DNA of 64,000 bases from Rhodocaloribacter litoris (GTDB lineage: Bacteria > Bacteroidota > Rhodothermia > Rhodothermales > ISCAR-4553). Numbering within the stretch: position 1 is the first letter of the stretch; each line of letters begins with the position of its first letter. Below are positions 43,258 to 52,173 of the stretch, piece by piece. The notes beneath the pieces were generated by a model. It made no database searches, had not been told where the DNA came from, and saw nothing but the letters and a program-made list of their open reading frames with translations. The position numbers and the translations under genes were made by a program. The stretch is from NCBI RefSeq assembly GCF_011682235.2, contig NZ_CP076718.1, positions 3,019,868-3,083,867 of the forward strand, given 5' to 3'.

Positions 43258-44073
43258 TCACACGTCGCCCGAGACGATGCGGACGTGCTTGACGTTGACG
43301 AACGGCTCGCCGCGCGCATACCCGGGTGCCAGCTCGTCGCGGACGGCGGCAATCATGGCCTCTGGCGCGTGCGTCCGGGCCGTCATGCGGAAGAGCGTCG
43401 TGGTGGTGTAGTAGGCGAGGAAGGCATCGAGCGTCGGGTAGGTGATGCGGTTCTCATGCGTCTCGGCCGTGAAGGCGAGACCCCGGCGTTCGAGCTCGGG
43501 CTCGACGGCGCGCTCAAGGAAGCCGAGCGCGTGCCGGTCGATCTCCGAGATCTCGCCGAAGAGGCGGCGGTGGAGCGCGTAAAACGGCCCGTTGTTGCCC
43601 GTGCCCGGCCCGCTCAGGACGAAGCGCCCGCCGGTGCGCAGCACGCGCAGCATCTCGTCGAGTGCCTTCGGCCAGGCGTCTACGTAGTAGAGCGCGTAGT
43701 TGCACATCACCCGGTCGAAGCGGCCGTCGGGATAGGGCAGGGCCTCGGCCGAAGCCCGGCGTACGGCGAGGCGACGGTGGCGGGGTGCCTCTTCGAGGTA
43801 GGGATCGACGCCGTGGGCATCGAGGTCGTAGTGTTCGAGGAAGTCGGCCAGGTGGTGGCCGGGGCCGCAGCCGACGTCGAGCACGGCCAGGCCGTCGGTC
43901 AGGGCCATGCAGTCGCGGAGGCAGGCCGTGAAGTCGAACGTACCCATCGCCGTGTTCGAGGTCAGGCGGTGGGATACGTCGGCCGTGCCCTGCGGTTCGT
44001 CTTCATACAGGATGCGTGCCGCGTTCCCCATGGCAGAGGGCGGAGGACGGGGGGCAGATTGATCTTCGGGCAT
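43258..44073 (-). CDS. Class I SAM-dependent methyltransferase
   Basis: A 271-aa protein starting at ATG 44073 (ATG 44031 is an alternative). The SAM-binding motif I is LAVLDVGCGPGHHLADFL, motif II is RRLAVRRASAEALPYPDG, and RFDRVMCNYALYYVDAWPKA with LRVLRTGGRFVLSGPG follow. It resembles methyltransferases associated with glycan or lipid biosynthesis, but the acceptor is unknown. Its operon position suggests methylation of the glycan or of an intermediate. Confidence 0.85.
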   Translation of the reverse strand: MPEDQSAPRPPPSAMGNAARILYEDEPQGTADVSHRLTSNTAMGTFDFTACLRDCMALTDGLAVLDVGCGPGHHLADFLEHYDLDAHGVDPYLEEAPRHRRLAVRRASAEALPYPDGRFDRVMCNYALYYVDAWPKALDEMLRVLRTGGRFVLSGPGTGNNGPFYALHRRLFGEISEIDRHALGFLERAVEPELERRGLAFTAETHENRITYPTLDAFLAYYTTTTLFRMTARTHAPEAMIAAVRDELAPGYARGEPFVNVKHVRIVSGDV

Positions 44074-44124
44074 CGGGCGCAGCTAGCTTCTACCGTTCAT
44101 CGTGGCGGGGCGATCGCATCGCCG

Positions 44125-44241
44125 ATCTCCCCATCGTCATTCCCGCAAAGGCGTGCGGCGTGCAGACGCCGCCATCCAGCCCGAAGGTCTCCTGCCTGCG
44201 CAGGGGCAGAGTCTGGATCCCCGATCGGGGTCGGGGAGGAC
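44125..44241. repeat. Candidate dispersed intergenic repeat
   Basis: The 231-bp gap between the methyltransferase and glycosyltransferase genes holds a segment with the style of interspersed repeats: TCCCCATCGTCATTCCCGC at one end and GATCCCCGATCGGGGTCGGG at the other, with CAGAGTCTGGATCCCC in between. Similar wording recurs in many bacterial genomes (from memory). No second copy is in the window. Confidence 0.4.
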
Positions 44242-44304
44242 CTCCGCGGTTCAAGGCGGAGCTACCCGGGCGCGGCGTTTCTCGGAAAACGTGCTCTCTG
44301 GGTT

Positions 44305-45462
44305 TCATGGGGCGGCAGGATCAGGTTCGGCAGCCGGCGTACGTGCCACCCGGACGACATGTTCGGCCACCATGCGGGCGGTTGCCTCCACCGATGCATG
44401 TTCGGCCACCCACTGCCGGTTGACGGGGGCGATGCGGGCCTTCAGCGCGGGCAGGCGATCCACGACCCCGGTGAGCACGTGGGCCAGCGAGGCTTCAGGG
44501 GCGACGAAGACGGCGGTCTCGGGGGTGAGGAAGGAGCGATTGCTGGCGATGTCGCTCACCACGGGGATCACGCCCGCATACATGCCCTCGAGGATGCCGA
44601 CGGAGATGCCGTCGCGGGGCGGTACCGAGACGAGCACGTCGGCGGCGGCCCAGATAGCGTTCATCTCCTCACGGCTGAGGAAGCGGTCGAGCACGCGGGC
44701 GCGGGGGTGCGCGGCGAGGGCATCGAGGTGAGCCTGCACGGCCGGCGTGCGCTCGTGGCCGAGTGTGAGGACGACGACGTGCGCCCCGGGCCGGGCCGCG
44801 AGGAGGTGGCCGAAGGCCGTGAGGATGCGCTCGGGGTCGTACCAGTCCCGCAGGCCGCGGGCGCTCACCACCACCGGCACACCGGGGGGCAGGCCCCACC
44901 GGGCGCGGGCCTCGGCCGGGTCGGGGAAGACGTAGTCGGCCAGGTGGAGGCCCCAGAAGGCCGGGATCACCCGCTCCGGCGGCACCGGATAATGCGTGCG
45001 GACAAAGTCGGCCAGCCCCGCCCCATCGGTGAAGATGAGCTGCGCCCGGCCGAGCACCCACCGAACGAGCGGGCGGAAGATCCACTGCTTCCAGCCCTCG
45101 AACGGGTAACCGGCCACGTCGTACGTCCACGTGTTGAGCAGCAGGGGGCGGAAGCCGGTGCGGGCGCCCATCCAGCCGTAGCTGGTGGCATAGGAGGGCA
45201 TGAACACGTCTACGCCCAGGGCCGCTAGCAGCCGCCGCAACGGCCGTACCGGCCCGCAGAAGTCGATCCACGACATCGTCTTCGCCGAAGCGTGAAAGGG
45301 CGGGCGAAGATACCGCACCGCGACGCCATCCAGCGGGGCCGGCGGCGGGTGGAACGTCAGCAGGGTCACCCGCAGCCCCTGCCGGGCCAGCGCCGGCAAC
45401 CACTTCTGCACGTGGTAATTGTCGCCGCTGCCGAAATAGGCAAGGTGAACCGGCGTCGTCAT
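44305..45462 (-). CDS. Glycosyltransferase, GT-B fold (GT4-like)
   Basis: A 385-aa transferase if it starts at ATG 45462 (MTTPVHLAYFGSGDNYHVQK); an upstream frame to 45540 is possible. The C-terminal donor domain shows VPVVVSARGLRDWYDPERIL, VVVLTLGHERTPAV, RVLDRFLSREEMNAIWAAAD and the E-x7-E-type SVPPRDGISVGILEGMYAGV. It is the first gene of the glycan operon. Divergent manC lies 147 bp away, so the intervening region probably holds both promoters. The donor and acceptor are unknown. Confidence 0.88.
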   Translation of the reverse strand: MTTPVHLAYFGSGDNYHVQKWLPALARQGLRVTLLTFHPPPAPLDGVAVRYLRPPFHASAKTMSWIDFCGPVRPLRRLLAALGVDVFMPSYATSYGWMGARTGFRPLLLNTWTYDVAGYPFEGWKQWIFRPLVRWVLGRAQLIFTDGAGLADFVRTHYPVPPERVIPAFWGLHLADYVFPDPAEARARWGLPPGVPVVVSARGLRDWYDPERILTAFGHLLAARPGAHVVVLTLGHERTPAVQAHLDALAAHPRARVLDRFLSREEMNAIWAAADVLVSVPPRDGISVGILEGMYAGVIPVVSDIASNRSFLTPETAVFVAPEASLAHVLTGVVDRLPALKARIAPVNRQWVAEHASVEATARMVAEHVVRVARTPAAEPDPAAP

Positions 45463-45609
45463 CGCCTGCATGCTCCGGAAGGACGTGTAAAACTTCGGTT
45501 CAAAATACATATCCACCCGGTTTTTATCTTGCGTGCGCATCGCCCGGCTTCGATTTTGGGCCGGGGCTTTCGCGCTTGAAGTCTGTTCCCTGGTACAACA
45601 TTACAGCCT

Positions 45610-46689
45610 ATGTCCACCTATGCGATCATCATGGCCGGCGGCATCGGCAGCCGGTTCTGGCCCAAGAGCCGCCTCGATCATCCCAAGCAGTTTCTCAGGG
45701 TGTTCGGCGACAGCACGCTGATCCAGAACACCGTGGCCCGGCTGCAGGGGCTGATCCCGCCGGAGCGATGCTACGTCGTCACCCACGAGCGGTACGTCGA
45801 GCGCACGAAGGCCCAGCTTCCGGCCGTGCCGGCGGAAAACATCCTGGCCGAGCCGATCAGCCGGAACACCGCACCGTGCATCGCCTATGCGGCCGTGCGG
45901 CTGCTGGCCCGGGACCCGGACGCCACGATGGTGGTGCTTCCGGCCGATCACGTCATCACCGACGTGCGGAAATTTCACACCGTGCTGCGGACGGCCATCG
46001 AGACGGCGCAGGAGCCGGGCGCCCTCGTCACCATCGGCATCACGCCGACCTACCCGGCCACCGGCTATGGCTACATCCAGTTCGAGGGCAGCCTCGACCA
46101 GCTCGACGAACAACCCCGGGCGCTGCGCGTTCGTACCTTTGCCGAGAAGCCGGACACCGAGACGGCCGAGCGCTTCATCGACTCGGGCGATTTCCTCTGG
46201 AACAGCGGCATCTTTGTCTGGCGTGCCGACGCCATCCGCGATCAGATGGCCACCCACCTGCCGAAGGTGTTTCAGGCCTTTGAGCCCGTGGCCGAAGCCG
46301 TCGGGACGGAGCGGGAGCGGGAGGTCGTCGCGGCGGCCTTTCAGAACAGCCCCCGCATCTCCATCGACTACGGGGTGATGGAACGCGCCGGCAAGGTGTA
46401 CGTCGTGCCCGCCTCTTTCGGCTGGAGCGATGTGGGCGACTGGCGGGCCGTCTATGAACTGAGTGAGAAAGACGAGCACGGCAACGCCCTGCAGGGTAAC
46501 GTCATCGTGCACGACGCGAGCCGGTGCCTCGTCCAGAGCGACGACCGCCTCGTCGTCCTCATCGGCCTTCACGACACCGTCGTCATCGACACCGAAGATG
46601 CCGTTCTCGTCTGTCACCGGGAGAGTGCCCAGCAGGTCAAGAACGTCGTCGATTACCTCTACGCCCACCAGCTCACGCGGTACATCTGA
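45610..46689 (+). CDS. manC: Mannose-1-phosphate guanylyltransferase
   Basis: A 359-aa enzyme making GDP-mannose from mannose-1-phosphate and GTP. The nucleotidyl motif AIIMAGGIGSRFWPKSR is at residues 5-21, with the HPKQFL pyrophosphorylase signature. ISRNTAPCIAYAA, MVVLPADHVI, the GYIQFEG sugar site, FAEKPDTETA, WNSGIFVW and FGWSDVGDW are all present. It is the short single-domain form, without the C-terminal isomerase domain of bifunctional AlgA/ManC. Lying next to the glycosyltransferase operon, it can supply GDP-mannose (and derived fucose or rhamnose) for the glycan. Confidence 0.94.
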   Translation: MSTYAIIMAGGIGSRFWPKSRLDHPKQFLRVFGDSTLIQNTVARLQGLIPPERCYVVTHERYVERTKAQLPAVPAENILAEPISRNTAPCIAYAAVRLLARDPDATMVVLPADHVITDVRKFHTVLRTAIETAQEPGALVTIGITPTYPATGYGYIQFEGSLDQLDEQPRALRVRTFAEKPDTETAERFIDSGDFLWNSGIFVWRADAIRDQMATHLPKVFQAFEPVAEAVGTEREREVVAAAFQNSPRISIDYGVMERAGKVYVVPASFGWSDVGDWRAVYELSEKDEHGNALQGNVIVHDASRCLVQSDDRLVVLIGLHDTVVIDTEDAVLVCHRESAQQVKNVVDYLYAHQLTRYI

Positions 46690-46818
46690 GCCCGGACCGG
46701 CCGCGGGCGTTGCCTTTTCCCGTCCGTGCCCGGATATTGCCCGGGGCAGGGCCTGCCCCCGGTTTCCGTGTGTACCCGGTGTTCCGTCTCCGATGCGTTC
46801 ATTCGATCCCTTCGTCTC

Positions 46819-47931
46819 ATGAACCCGCCGCGTCGCTTTTGCCTCTTTCTGATCACCAGCTGCCTGCTCGTCATGCCCGACCAGATCGTCCATGCCCAGT
46901 CCGGCTGGAAACAGCACGACATGGATCGCCCGCGCCCGCCGGTGGTGACGCCGGCTCCGGCGGCGGCCCCCGTCCCGCCTCCCTCGGACGCCATCGTCCT
47001 TTTCGACGGCACCGACCTCTCGGCCTGGGAGGCCCACGTCGGCGGTCCGGGTGTCTGGACGCTGGCGGGCGACTACATGGAGGTCAATCGCCGCAGCGGG
47101 CGGCCCGCCCCCTGGAAGGTCGGCGACGGCTACTTCGAGGTCGTGCCCGGCTCCGGCGACATCCGCACCCGGCAGGCCTTCGGCGACATCCAGCTGCACC
47201 TGGAATGGGCCGCGCCCGAGGTCGTCGAAGGCGACGGGCAGGGACGCGGCAACAGCGGCGTCTTCCTGATGGGGCTCTACGAGGTGCAGATCCTCGACTC
47301 GTACGAGAACCCGACGTACGCCGACGGGCAGGCCGCCGCCGTGTACGGGCAATACCCGCCGCTGGCCAACGCCATGCGCCCGCCGGGCCAGTGGCAGGCG
47401 TACGACATCGTGTTCCGCCGCCCCCGTTTCGGCGAGGCCGGGCAGCTCCTCGAACCGGCCCGGATCACGGTCTTCCACAACGGCGTCCTGGTGCAGGACG
47501 CGGTGCCCCTCTTCGGGGTGACGATGTGGCTCCAGCACCTGCCCTACCGCCCCCACGCCGACCGCCTGCCCCTCGTGCTGCAGGACCACGGCAACCCGGT
47601 GCGCTTTCGCAACATCTGGGTGCGCGAGCTGCCGGAGACGACGCCCGGCGCCCCCGCCGTCGCCTATCCCGCGGGCATCACGCTGCCGGCCGACGTGCTC
47701 GACCGCTACGTGGGGCGTTACGGCTCCTGGGAAGTGCGCCGCGACGGCGAGGTGCTGCGCATGCATTTCTTCGGTCCGCTCTGGCTCGAGCTCGTCCCCC
47801 TCTCGACGACGCGCTTCACGCTCAAGCACACCGCCGGCCTGCTCGACTTCGACCTCGACGCCGGCGGTGTGCCCCGCCGCGTGACGTTCACCCTGGGCGG
47901 TGTGCCCATGCCGGCCGAGCGCACCGAATGA
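46819..47931 (+). CDS. Secreted DUF1080 (3-keto-disaccharide hydrolase-like) protein
   Basis: A 370-aa protein starting at ATG 46819 with a signal peptide (cleavage near VHAQ). A Pro/Ala linker (PAPAAAPVPPP) leads to the DUF1080 jelly roll: IVLFDGTDLSAWE, GYFEVVPGSGDIRTRQAFGD, LHLEWAAP, GQGRGNSGVFLMGLYEVQIL and the metal/substrate region LDSYENPTYADGQAAAVYGQ. The segment ending NIWVRELPE closes the domain. An extra C-terminal domain of about 90 residues (DVLDRYVGRYGSWEVRRDGE) resembles DUF3471-type beta modules. The family hydrolyses 3-keto-glycosides; the isomerase and Gfo/Idh/MocA genes downstream fit that pathway. Confidence 0.88.
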   Translation: MNPPRRFCLFLITSCLLVMPDQIVHAQSGWKQHDMDRPRPPVVTPAPAAAPVPPPSDAIVLFDGTDLSAWEAHVGGPGVWTLAGDYMEVNRRSGRPAPWKVGDGYFEVVPGSGDIRTRQAFGDIQLHLEWAAPEVVEGDGQGRGNSGVFLMGLYEVQILDSYENPTYADGQAAAVYGQYPPLANAMRPPGQWQAYDIVFRRPRFGEAGQLLEPARITVFHNGVLVQDAVPLFGVTMWLQHLPYRPHADRLPLVLQDHGNPVRFRNIWVRELPETTPGAPAVAYPAGITLPADVLDRYVGRYGSWEVRRDGEVLRMHFFGPLWLELVPLSTTRFTLKHTAGLLDFDLDAGGVPRRVTFTLGGVPMPAERTE

Positions 47932-47961
47932 GGCATACCACCCGTCGGGAACGGATCGCGC

Positions 47962-48623
47962 TCAGAGCCGCCCTTCGGCCAGCCCGATGAAGAAGGCGTA
48001 CTCGGTAGCGATCTCGCGATAGCGCTGGAAACGCCCGGAGGCGCCCCCGTGCCCCGCGGCCATGTTGGTCTTGAGCAGCAGCAGGTTGTCGTCCGTCTTC
48101 AGGTCGCGCAGCCGGGCTACCCACTTCGCCGGCTCCCAGTACTGCACCTGCGAGTCGTGCAACCCGGCCGTGACGAGCATCGCCGGGTAGGCACGGGCCT
48201 GCACGTTGCCGGTTGTCGGGTAGAGGGTTTCGGGGAGAAGTTGACCCGTTTCGAGGTTCTTGACGTAGACGGTGTAGAGGCGGCGTCCCAGCGTGTCGGC
48301 TGCAAAGGCGAGCAGACGGCCGTCGTCGCTCACGGCCGTGCCGCCGAGCTGGTAGAAGGTGTGGTCTTTGGCCAGTTCGTTCACGTCGAGCAGGATCTCT
48401 TCCGGCGCGTCGAGGGTACCGCGTCGGCGCGCCAGGATGGGATAGTCCTTGCCCGGCTCGTAGCGGGTGTAGTAGAAAAGGTCCGTTCGACCGGGTGGCG
48501 GGGGGCGTCGGGTGGGGTGAGGCGCTCCGTTGCCGCATGGGGTTGCGGTATGGGAGTCTGTGCCAGCACGGGCAGGGCCAGCATCAGCCCGAGCACGCCA
48601 AACGACACCGTTTTCGGTTGCAT
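47962..48623 (-). pseudogene. Oligopeptidase B (S9A, PtrB-like) remnant with two internal deletions
   Basis: ATG 48623 starts an export signal ([20 protein letters not shown]) and then reads [14 protein letters not shown]. At about 48480 the frame breaks, and a second frame gives [18 protein letters not shown] through [20 protein letters not shown] and [10 protein letters not shown]. The next residues ([20 protein letters not shown] then [29 protein letters not shown]) belong to the far C-terminus. So roughly 80 residues near the N-terminus and several hundred in the middle are missing. The catalytic Ser motif is gone, while the Asp (GLHD) and His (GHGG) regions remain. Only about 220 codons of a family that is normally about 690-720 aa survive. 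Confidence 0.88.
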
Positions 48624-48783
48624 GGCTTTTTCTGTAATGTACAGGGGTACAGGATGCCCGTCGCCGCCCGGCAGGGCCCCTGAGGGTTTGACTTGAAACG
48701 CCCTCCGGAGGGGCGATACCCCGGCGCCGGTAACGGCTAGGAGGCGAAGCGCGCGGGAGGCACTACGCGATGCGGAAGCAAAC

Positions 48784-49701
48784 TCATTCGTACGTTTCCG
48801 CCAGCGCTTCGCGCACGCGCACGAGGAGCGCCTTCGTGGCCCGGATGCCGTCTTCCTCGCTCAGGCCGTCGCCTTCGTACTCGATGCCCACGTAGCCCCG
48901 GTACCCGGCGTCGAGGACGATGCGCATCATGCGGAAGTAGTCCGTGTGGATCTCATTGCCCTCCTTGTCGAAGTCGTGGGACTTGGCGCTGACGGCTTTG
49001 GCATAGGGCATCAGCTCGGCCACGCCCTGGTAGCGGTCGTACCAGTTGTCATCCGCGATGCGGAAGTTGCCGAAGTCGGGCAGGGTGCCGCAGCGGGGAT
49101 GGTCGACCAGCTTCATGACGCCGGCGAGCCAGGCGCCGTTGCTGGAGAGGCCGCCGTGGTTCTCGACGATGACGTTGAGGCCGTACGTGTCGCCGAGTTC
49201 GGCCAGGCGGCGGAGCCCGTCGGCGGCCAGGCGCATCTGCTCGTCGTAGGAGCCGGCACTCTGGGCGTTGACGCGGATGGAATGACAGCCCAGAAACTGT
49301 GCGGCCTCCAGCCATTTGCGGTGGTTTTCGACGGCCTGCAGGCGTTTTGCCTCGTCCGGGTCGCCCAGGTGGCCTTCGCCGTCGCACATGATGAGCAGGC
49401 TACGGACGCCTTCGCCCTCGCACCGCTTCTTGAGCTCGGCGAAGTAGGCCCGGTCGGTGGCGTGCTCCCGGTAGAACGTGTTGACGTATTCGACGGCGTC
49501 GAGGCCGAACGTCTGGCGCGTGACCTTCGGGAAGTCGAGCGGGTCGAGTTCCTTCGCGAAGAGGGCGCGGTGGAGCGACCACTGGGCCAGGGAGATCTCG
49601 TAGAGGTTCTTGCGGGGCCGGGTGAAGGCGCTCCGCGGCCAGACGGCCAGGCCGCCCGCAGCCAGGGCGGCGTGCTTGAGGAAATCGCGACGGTGCATCA
49701 T
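48784..49701 (-). CDS. TIM-barrel sugar isomerase/epimerase, Tat-exported
   Basis: A 305-aa AP-endonuclease-2-type TIM barrel. The N-terminus [20 protein letters not shown] is a twin-arginine signal, so a folded, metal-loaded enzyme is exported. Barrel motifs include [75 protein letters not shown] and [13 protein letters not shown]; Glu, Asp, His and Glu there are probable metal ligands. The reaction is not decided by motifs; keto-sugar isomerases and 3-keto-glycoside-processing enzymes are candidates. The Gfo/Idh/MocA gene lies 69 bp upstream on the same strand, a likely operon. Confidence 0.87.
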   Translation of the reverse strand: MMHRRDFLKHAALAAGGLAVWPRSAFTRPRKNLYEISLAQWSLHRALFAKELDPLDFPKVTRQTFGLDAVEYVNTFYREHATDRAYFAELKKRCEGEGVRSLLIMCDGEGHLGDPDEAKRLQAVENHRKWLEAAQFLGCHSIRVNAQSAGSYDEQMRLAADGLRRLAELGDTYGLNVIVENHGGLSSNGAWLAGVMKLVDHPRCGTLPDFGNFRIADDNWYDRYQGVAELMPYAKAVSAKSHDFDKEGNEIHTDYFRMMRIVLDAGYRGYVGIEYEGDGLSEEDGIRATKALLVRVREALAETYE

Positions 49702-49770
49702 GGTGATGTGGGGGTTGGTTCGGGGGGTGAACGTGGTGGGTTCCCCTGCGTTCGGGGTGGGGGATAGGGG

Positions 49771-51012
49771 TCAGGGTTGCCATGCGCCGCGGGCCACGGC
49801 GGGGACGAACGTGTCGAGGCCTTCGGGTTTCCAGGGGAGGGTGCGTTCCTGCTCGGCACTCATGTAGGCCGTCATCAGCAGTTCCACCACCTCGAGGCCC
49901 GCGCGGAAGTCGAGTTCGGGTTGCCGGCCTTCGAGGAAGCAGCGCACGAAGTGGCGGTTTTCATCTTCGTAGCCGTACTCCGAGGCCTCGTTGCCGACGA
50001 CGGGCATGAGCCCCTGCTCGGCGTTTTGCTTCTCGACCAGGTCTTCACCGGCTTCGCCGTGGACGTTGCGGCTGAAGAAGACGCGCACGCCGCTGTCGAG
50101 CGAGCTGTGGGACATCGAATACTCGGGACCGAGGAGTTCAGCGCTGAGCCGGAGGCCCGCGCCGACGTAGCTCCAGGAGGTTGTCGTCTCGGCCACCAGC
50201 GTGTGGCCTTCTTCGTCTTCATAGAAGATGGTGGCGCGGGCGAAGTCCTCCGACGGGCGGTTGCGGTAGTCGATGTCGGCCCCCATGTGCTGGCGGAGCC
50301 AGTCCGCGTATTCGGGCCGGGACCATTTGAGGCTGGCAATCTGGGCGGAGACTTTGACGGGGCGGATGCTGTGGCGGGGGGCACCCGGCTTGGTGAGCAG
50401 GAAGCGGGCCACCTCGACGCTGTGGCACATCATGTCGTTGAGCACGCCGCCGCCCTGGAGGGGGCCCTGCCAGAACCAGGGACCGTGCGGGCCGCTGTGT
50501 TCCTCGGCGGCGCGGGCCAGGTAGGGACGCCCAGTCAGGGCCGCCCCGCGCGTCCAGACGATCTCGCGCCCCCGGGCCAGCCCCGGCGAGAAAAGCTGGT
50601 CTTCGAGGTAGCCGTGGAGCACGCCCGCTTCTTCGACCAGGGCCAGCACCCGCTTTGCCTCGGCCACGTTGCGGGCCAGCGGCTTCTCGCAGGCGATGCC
50701 GACGAGCTCGCCGCGCCCGGACTTCAGCGTGTGGACGATCTCCTCCATGTTCTCGATCCGCCGGTGGTTGGGGCCACAGATCCAGATCGCATCGATGTCC
50801 GGATCGGCAACCATGTCGGCAACCGAGGCATAGGCTTTCGCCTCGCCGACGTGGAGCAGGCGGGCCAGCGCCGCCGCCTCCTCGGCATGGGCCCGGGTCG
50901 GGCTCCAGATGCCCAGGATGTCGGCGTCACGGACGGCCTGCCACGAGCGAATGTGAAACCGGGTGATGAAACCGCTGCCGATGAATCCGATGCCGAGTCG
51001 TTTTCCTGCCAT
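49771..51012 (-). CDS. Gfo/Idh/MocA family NAD(P)-dependent oxidoreductase
   Basis: A 413-aa oxidoreductase starting at ATG 51012 (a GTG at 51015 is adjacent). The Rossmann motif is LGIGFIGSGFITRFHIRSW, with the EKP catalytic signature in IACEKPLARNVAEAKRVL. The C-terminal alpha/beta domain includes GPWFWQGPLQGGGVLNDMMC and HSVEVARFLL, where the His/Asp residues sit at the usual substrate site. There is no export signal, so it acts in the cytoplasm, unlike the Tat-exported isomerase downstream. Together with the DUF1080 protein it fits oxidation/reduction of the C3 of sugars. The substrate is unknown. Confidence 0.9.
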   Translation of the reverse strand: MAGKRLGIGFIGSGFITRFHIRSWQAVRDADILGIWSPTRAHAEEAAALARLLHVGEAKAYASVADMVADPDIDAIWICGPNHRRIENMEEIVHTLKSGRGELVGIACEKPLARNVAEAKRVLALVEEAGVLHGYLEDQLFSPGLARGREIVWTRGAALTGRPYLARAAEEHSGPHGPWFWQGPLQGGGVLNDMMCHSVEVARFLLTKPGAPRHSIRPVKVSAQIASLKWSRPEYADWLRQHMGADIDYRNRPSEDFARATIFYEDEEGHTLVAETTTSWSYVGAGLRLSAELLGPEYSMSHSSLDSGVRVFFSRNVHGEAGEDLVEKQNAEQGLMPVVGNEASEYGYEDENRHFVRCFLEGRQPELDFRAGLEVVELLMTAYMSAEQERTLPWKPEGLDTFVPAVARGAWQP

Positions 51013-51236
51013 CACGTCGTGTTTTTGGGTTGTACGTGCCGGGGCCTGAGGGGGGGAAACCTCCCGGCCGGTAGCCGGGTAGCCGGTCGCAGGGTGCCCG
51101 GGACCAGATCGTGCGAACCGGCTCTGAAGTATACGTCAACGGGAGGAAAGGGGAAACCGGCGTTTTTCAAAGGGCGTCCCAGGTGATCCGGTCCGCTCTG
51201 GTGCATCCGGTTTTTTGCAAACGGAAGGTATTCGCT

Positions 51237-52172
51237 ATGTCGCAGTGCTGGCACACCGGCTTCGTGCTTCTGCTGGCGGTGACGGCCTGCGGGCAGCAGC
51301 CCCGGCCGGAGGAGCTGGAGATGAACTGGGAGCCGGTGGAGGACCTCAACGCCGATCTGCCGCCGGGGGTGCGGGTCTATGCGGGGCGAAACGACCGGTT
51401 GCCGTTGCGGGCCTGGTACGTCCGGATCGACGAGGCGGACCCGGCCATCACGACGCGGGTGGTGGTCTCGGACGAGCCGGACCGGCGCGAGACCGTCGAG
51501 AGCTTTGCGCGCGATCTGGGGGCCTGTGTGGTGGTCAACGGCGGGTATTTCGTCATGAGCCAGAATCCGGCACGGCACGCCGGCCTGCTGCTCATCGACA
51601 GCATCCTGATCGAGCCGGCGACGCGTTCGGTGGTGCGGGACACGGTGCGCTACGAGGCGGCCCGGGCTGCGCTGGGCCTCGTCGGGGACAGTGTGGCCTT
51701 TGCCTGGGTGACGACCCGCCGGGATACGGTCTATGCCTGGGCCGAACCGCCGGCCCACCGGCCCGGTCATCCGGCGCCGCCGCTGCGGTATGAGGCGGCA
51801 CGGCCCTGGCCGGTGCGCGACGCCCTCAGTGCCGGCCCGGCGCTCGTCGTCGGCGGGCAGGTGCGTGTGACGACGAACGAGGAGGTGTTTTTCGGCTCGG
51901 CGATTCCGGACGTGCACCCCCGTACGGCGGTAGGACGCACGGCCGACGGTGCCCTGCTCGTGCTGGTCGTCGACGGGCGGCAGCTCGAGAGCCGGGGGGT
52001 CAACCTGGAAGAGCTAGCGTGGCTGATGCGCGGCATCGGCGCCGTCGATGCGATCAACCTGGACGGGGGCGGGTCGGTTTCACTCGTCGTGGGCGGGCGG
52101 CTCGTCAACCGGCCCGTCGGGGGCACCGCCCTGCGCGAGGTCATGTCCGCCCTGGCGACGTTCTGCGAATGA
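51237..52172 (+). CDS. Phosphodiester glycosidase (NAGPA/DUF2233) domain lipoprotein
   Basis: A 311-aa protein. ATG 51237 follows GGAAGG and opens a lipoprotein signal (MSQCWHTGFVLLLAVTAC, Cys at 18). The NAGPA core shows CVVVNGGYFVMSQNPARHAG, LSAGPALVVGGQV, HPRTAVGRTADGALLVLVVD and the conserved VDAINLDGGGSVSLVV. Human NAGPA uncovers mannose-6-phosphate by removing GlcNAc from a phosphodiester; bacterial members are thought to act on phosphodiester-linked sugars of the envelope. The substrate here is unknown. It ends 1 bp before the convergent TPR gene. Confidence 0.87.
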   Translation: MSQCWHTGFVLLLAVTACGQQPRPEELEMNWEPVEDLNADLPPGVRVYAGRNDRLPLRAWYVRIDEADPAITTRVVVSDEPDRRETVESFARDLGACVVVNGGYFVMSQNPARHAGLLLIDSILIEPATRSVVRDTVRYEAARAALGLVGDSVAFAWVTTRRDTVYAWAEPPAHRPGHPAPPLRYEAARPWPVRDALSAGPALVVGGQVRVTTNEEVFFGSAIPDVHPRTAVGRTADGALLVLVVDGRQLESRGVNLEELAWLMRGIGAVDAINLDGGGSVSLVVGGRLVNRPVGGTALREVMSALATFCE

Positions 52173-52173
52173 G

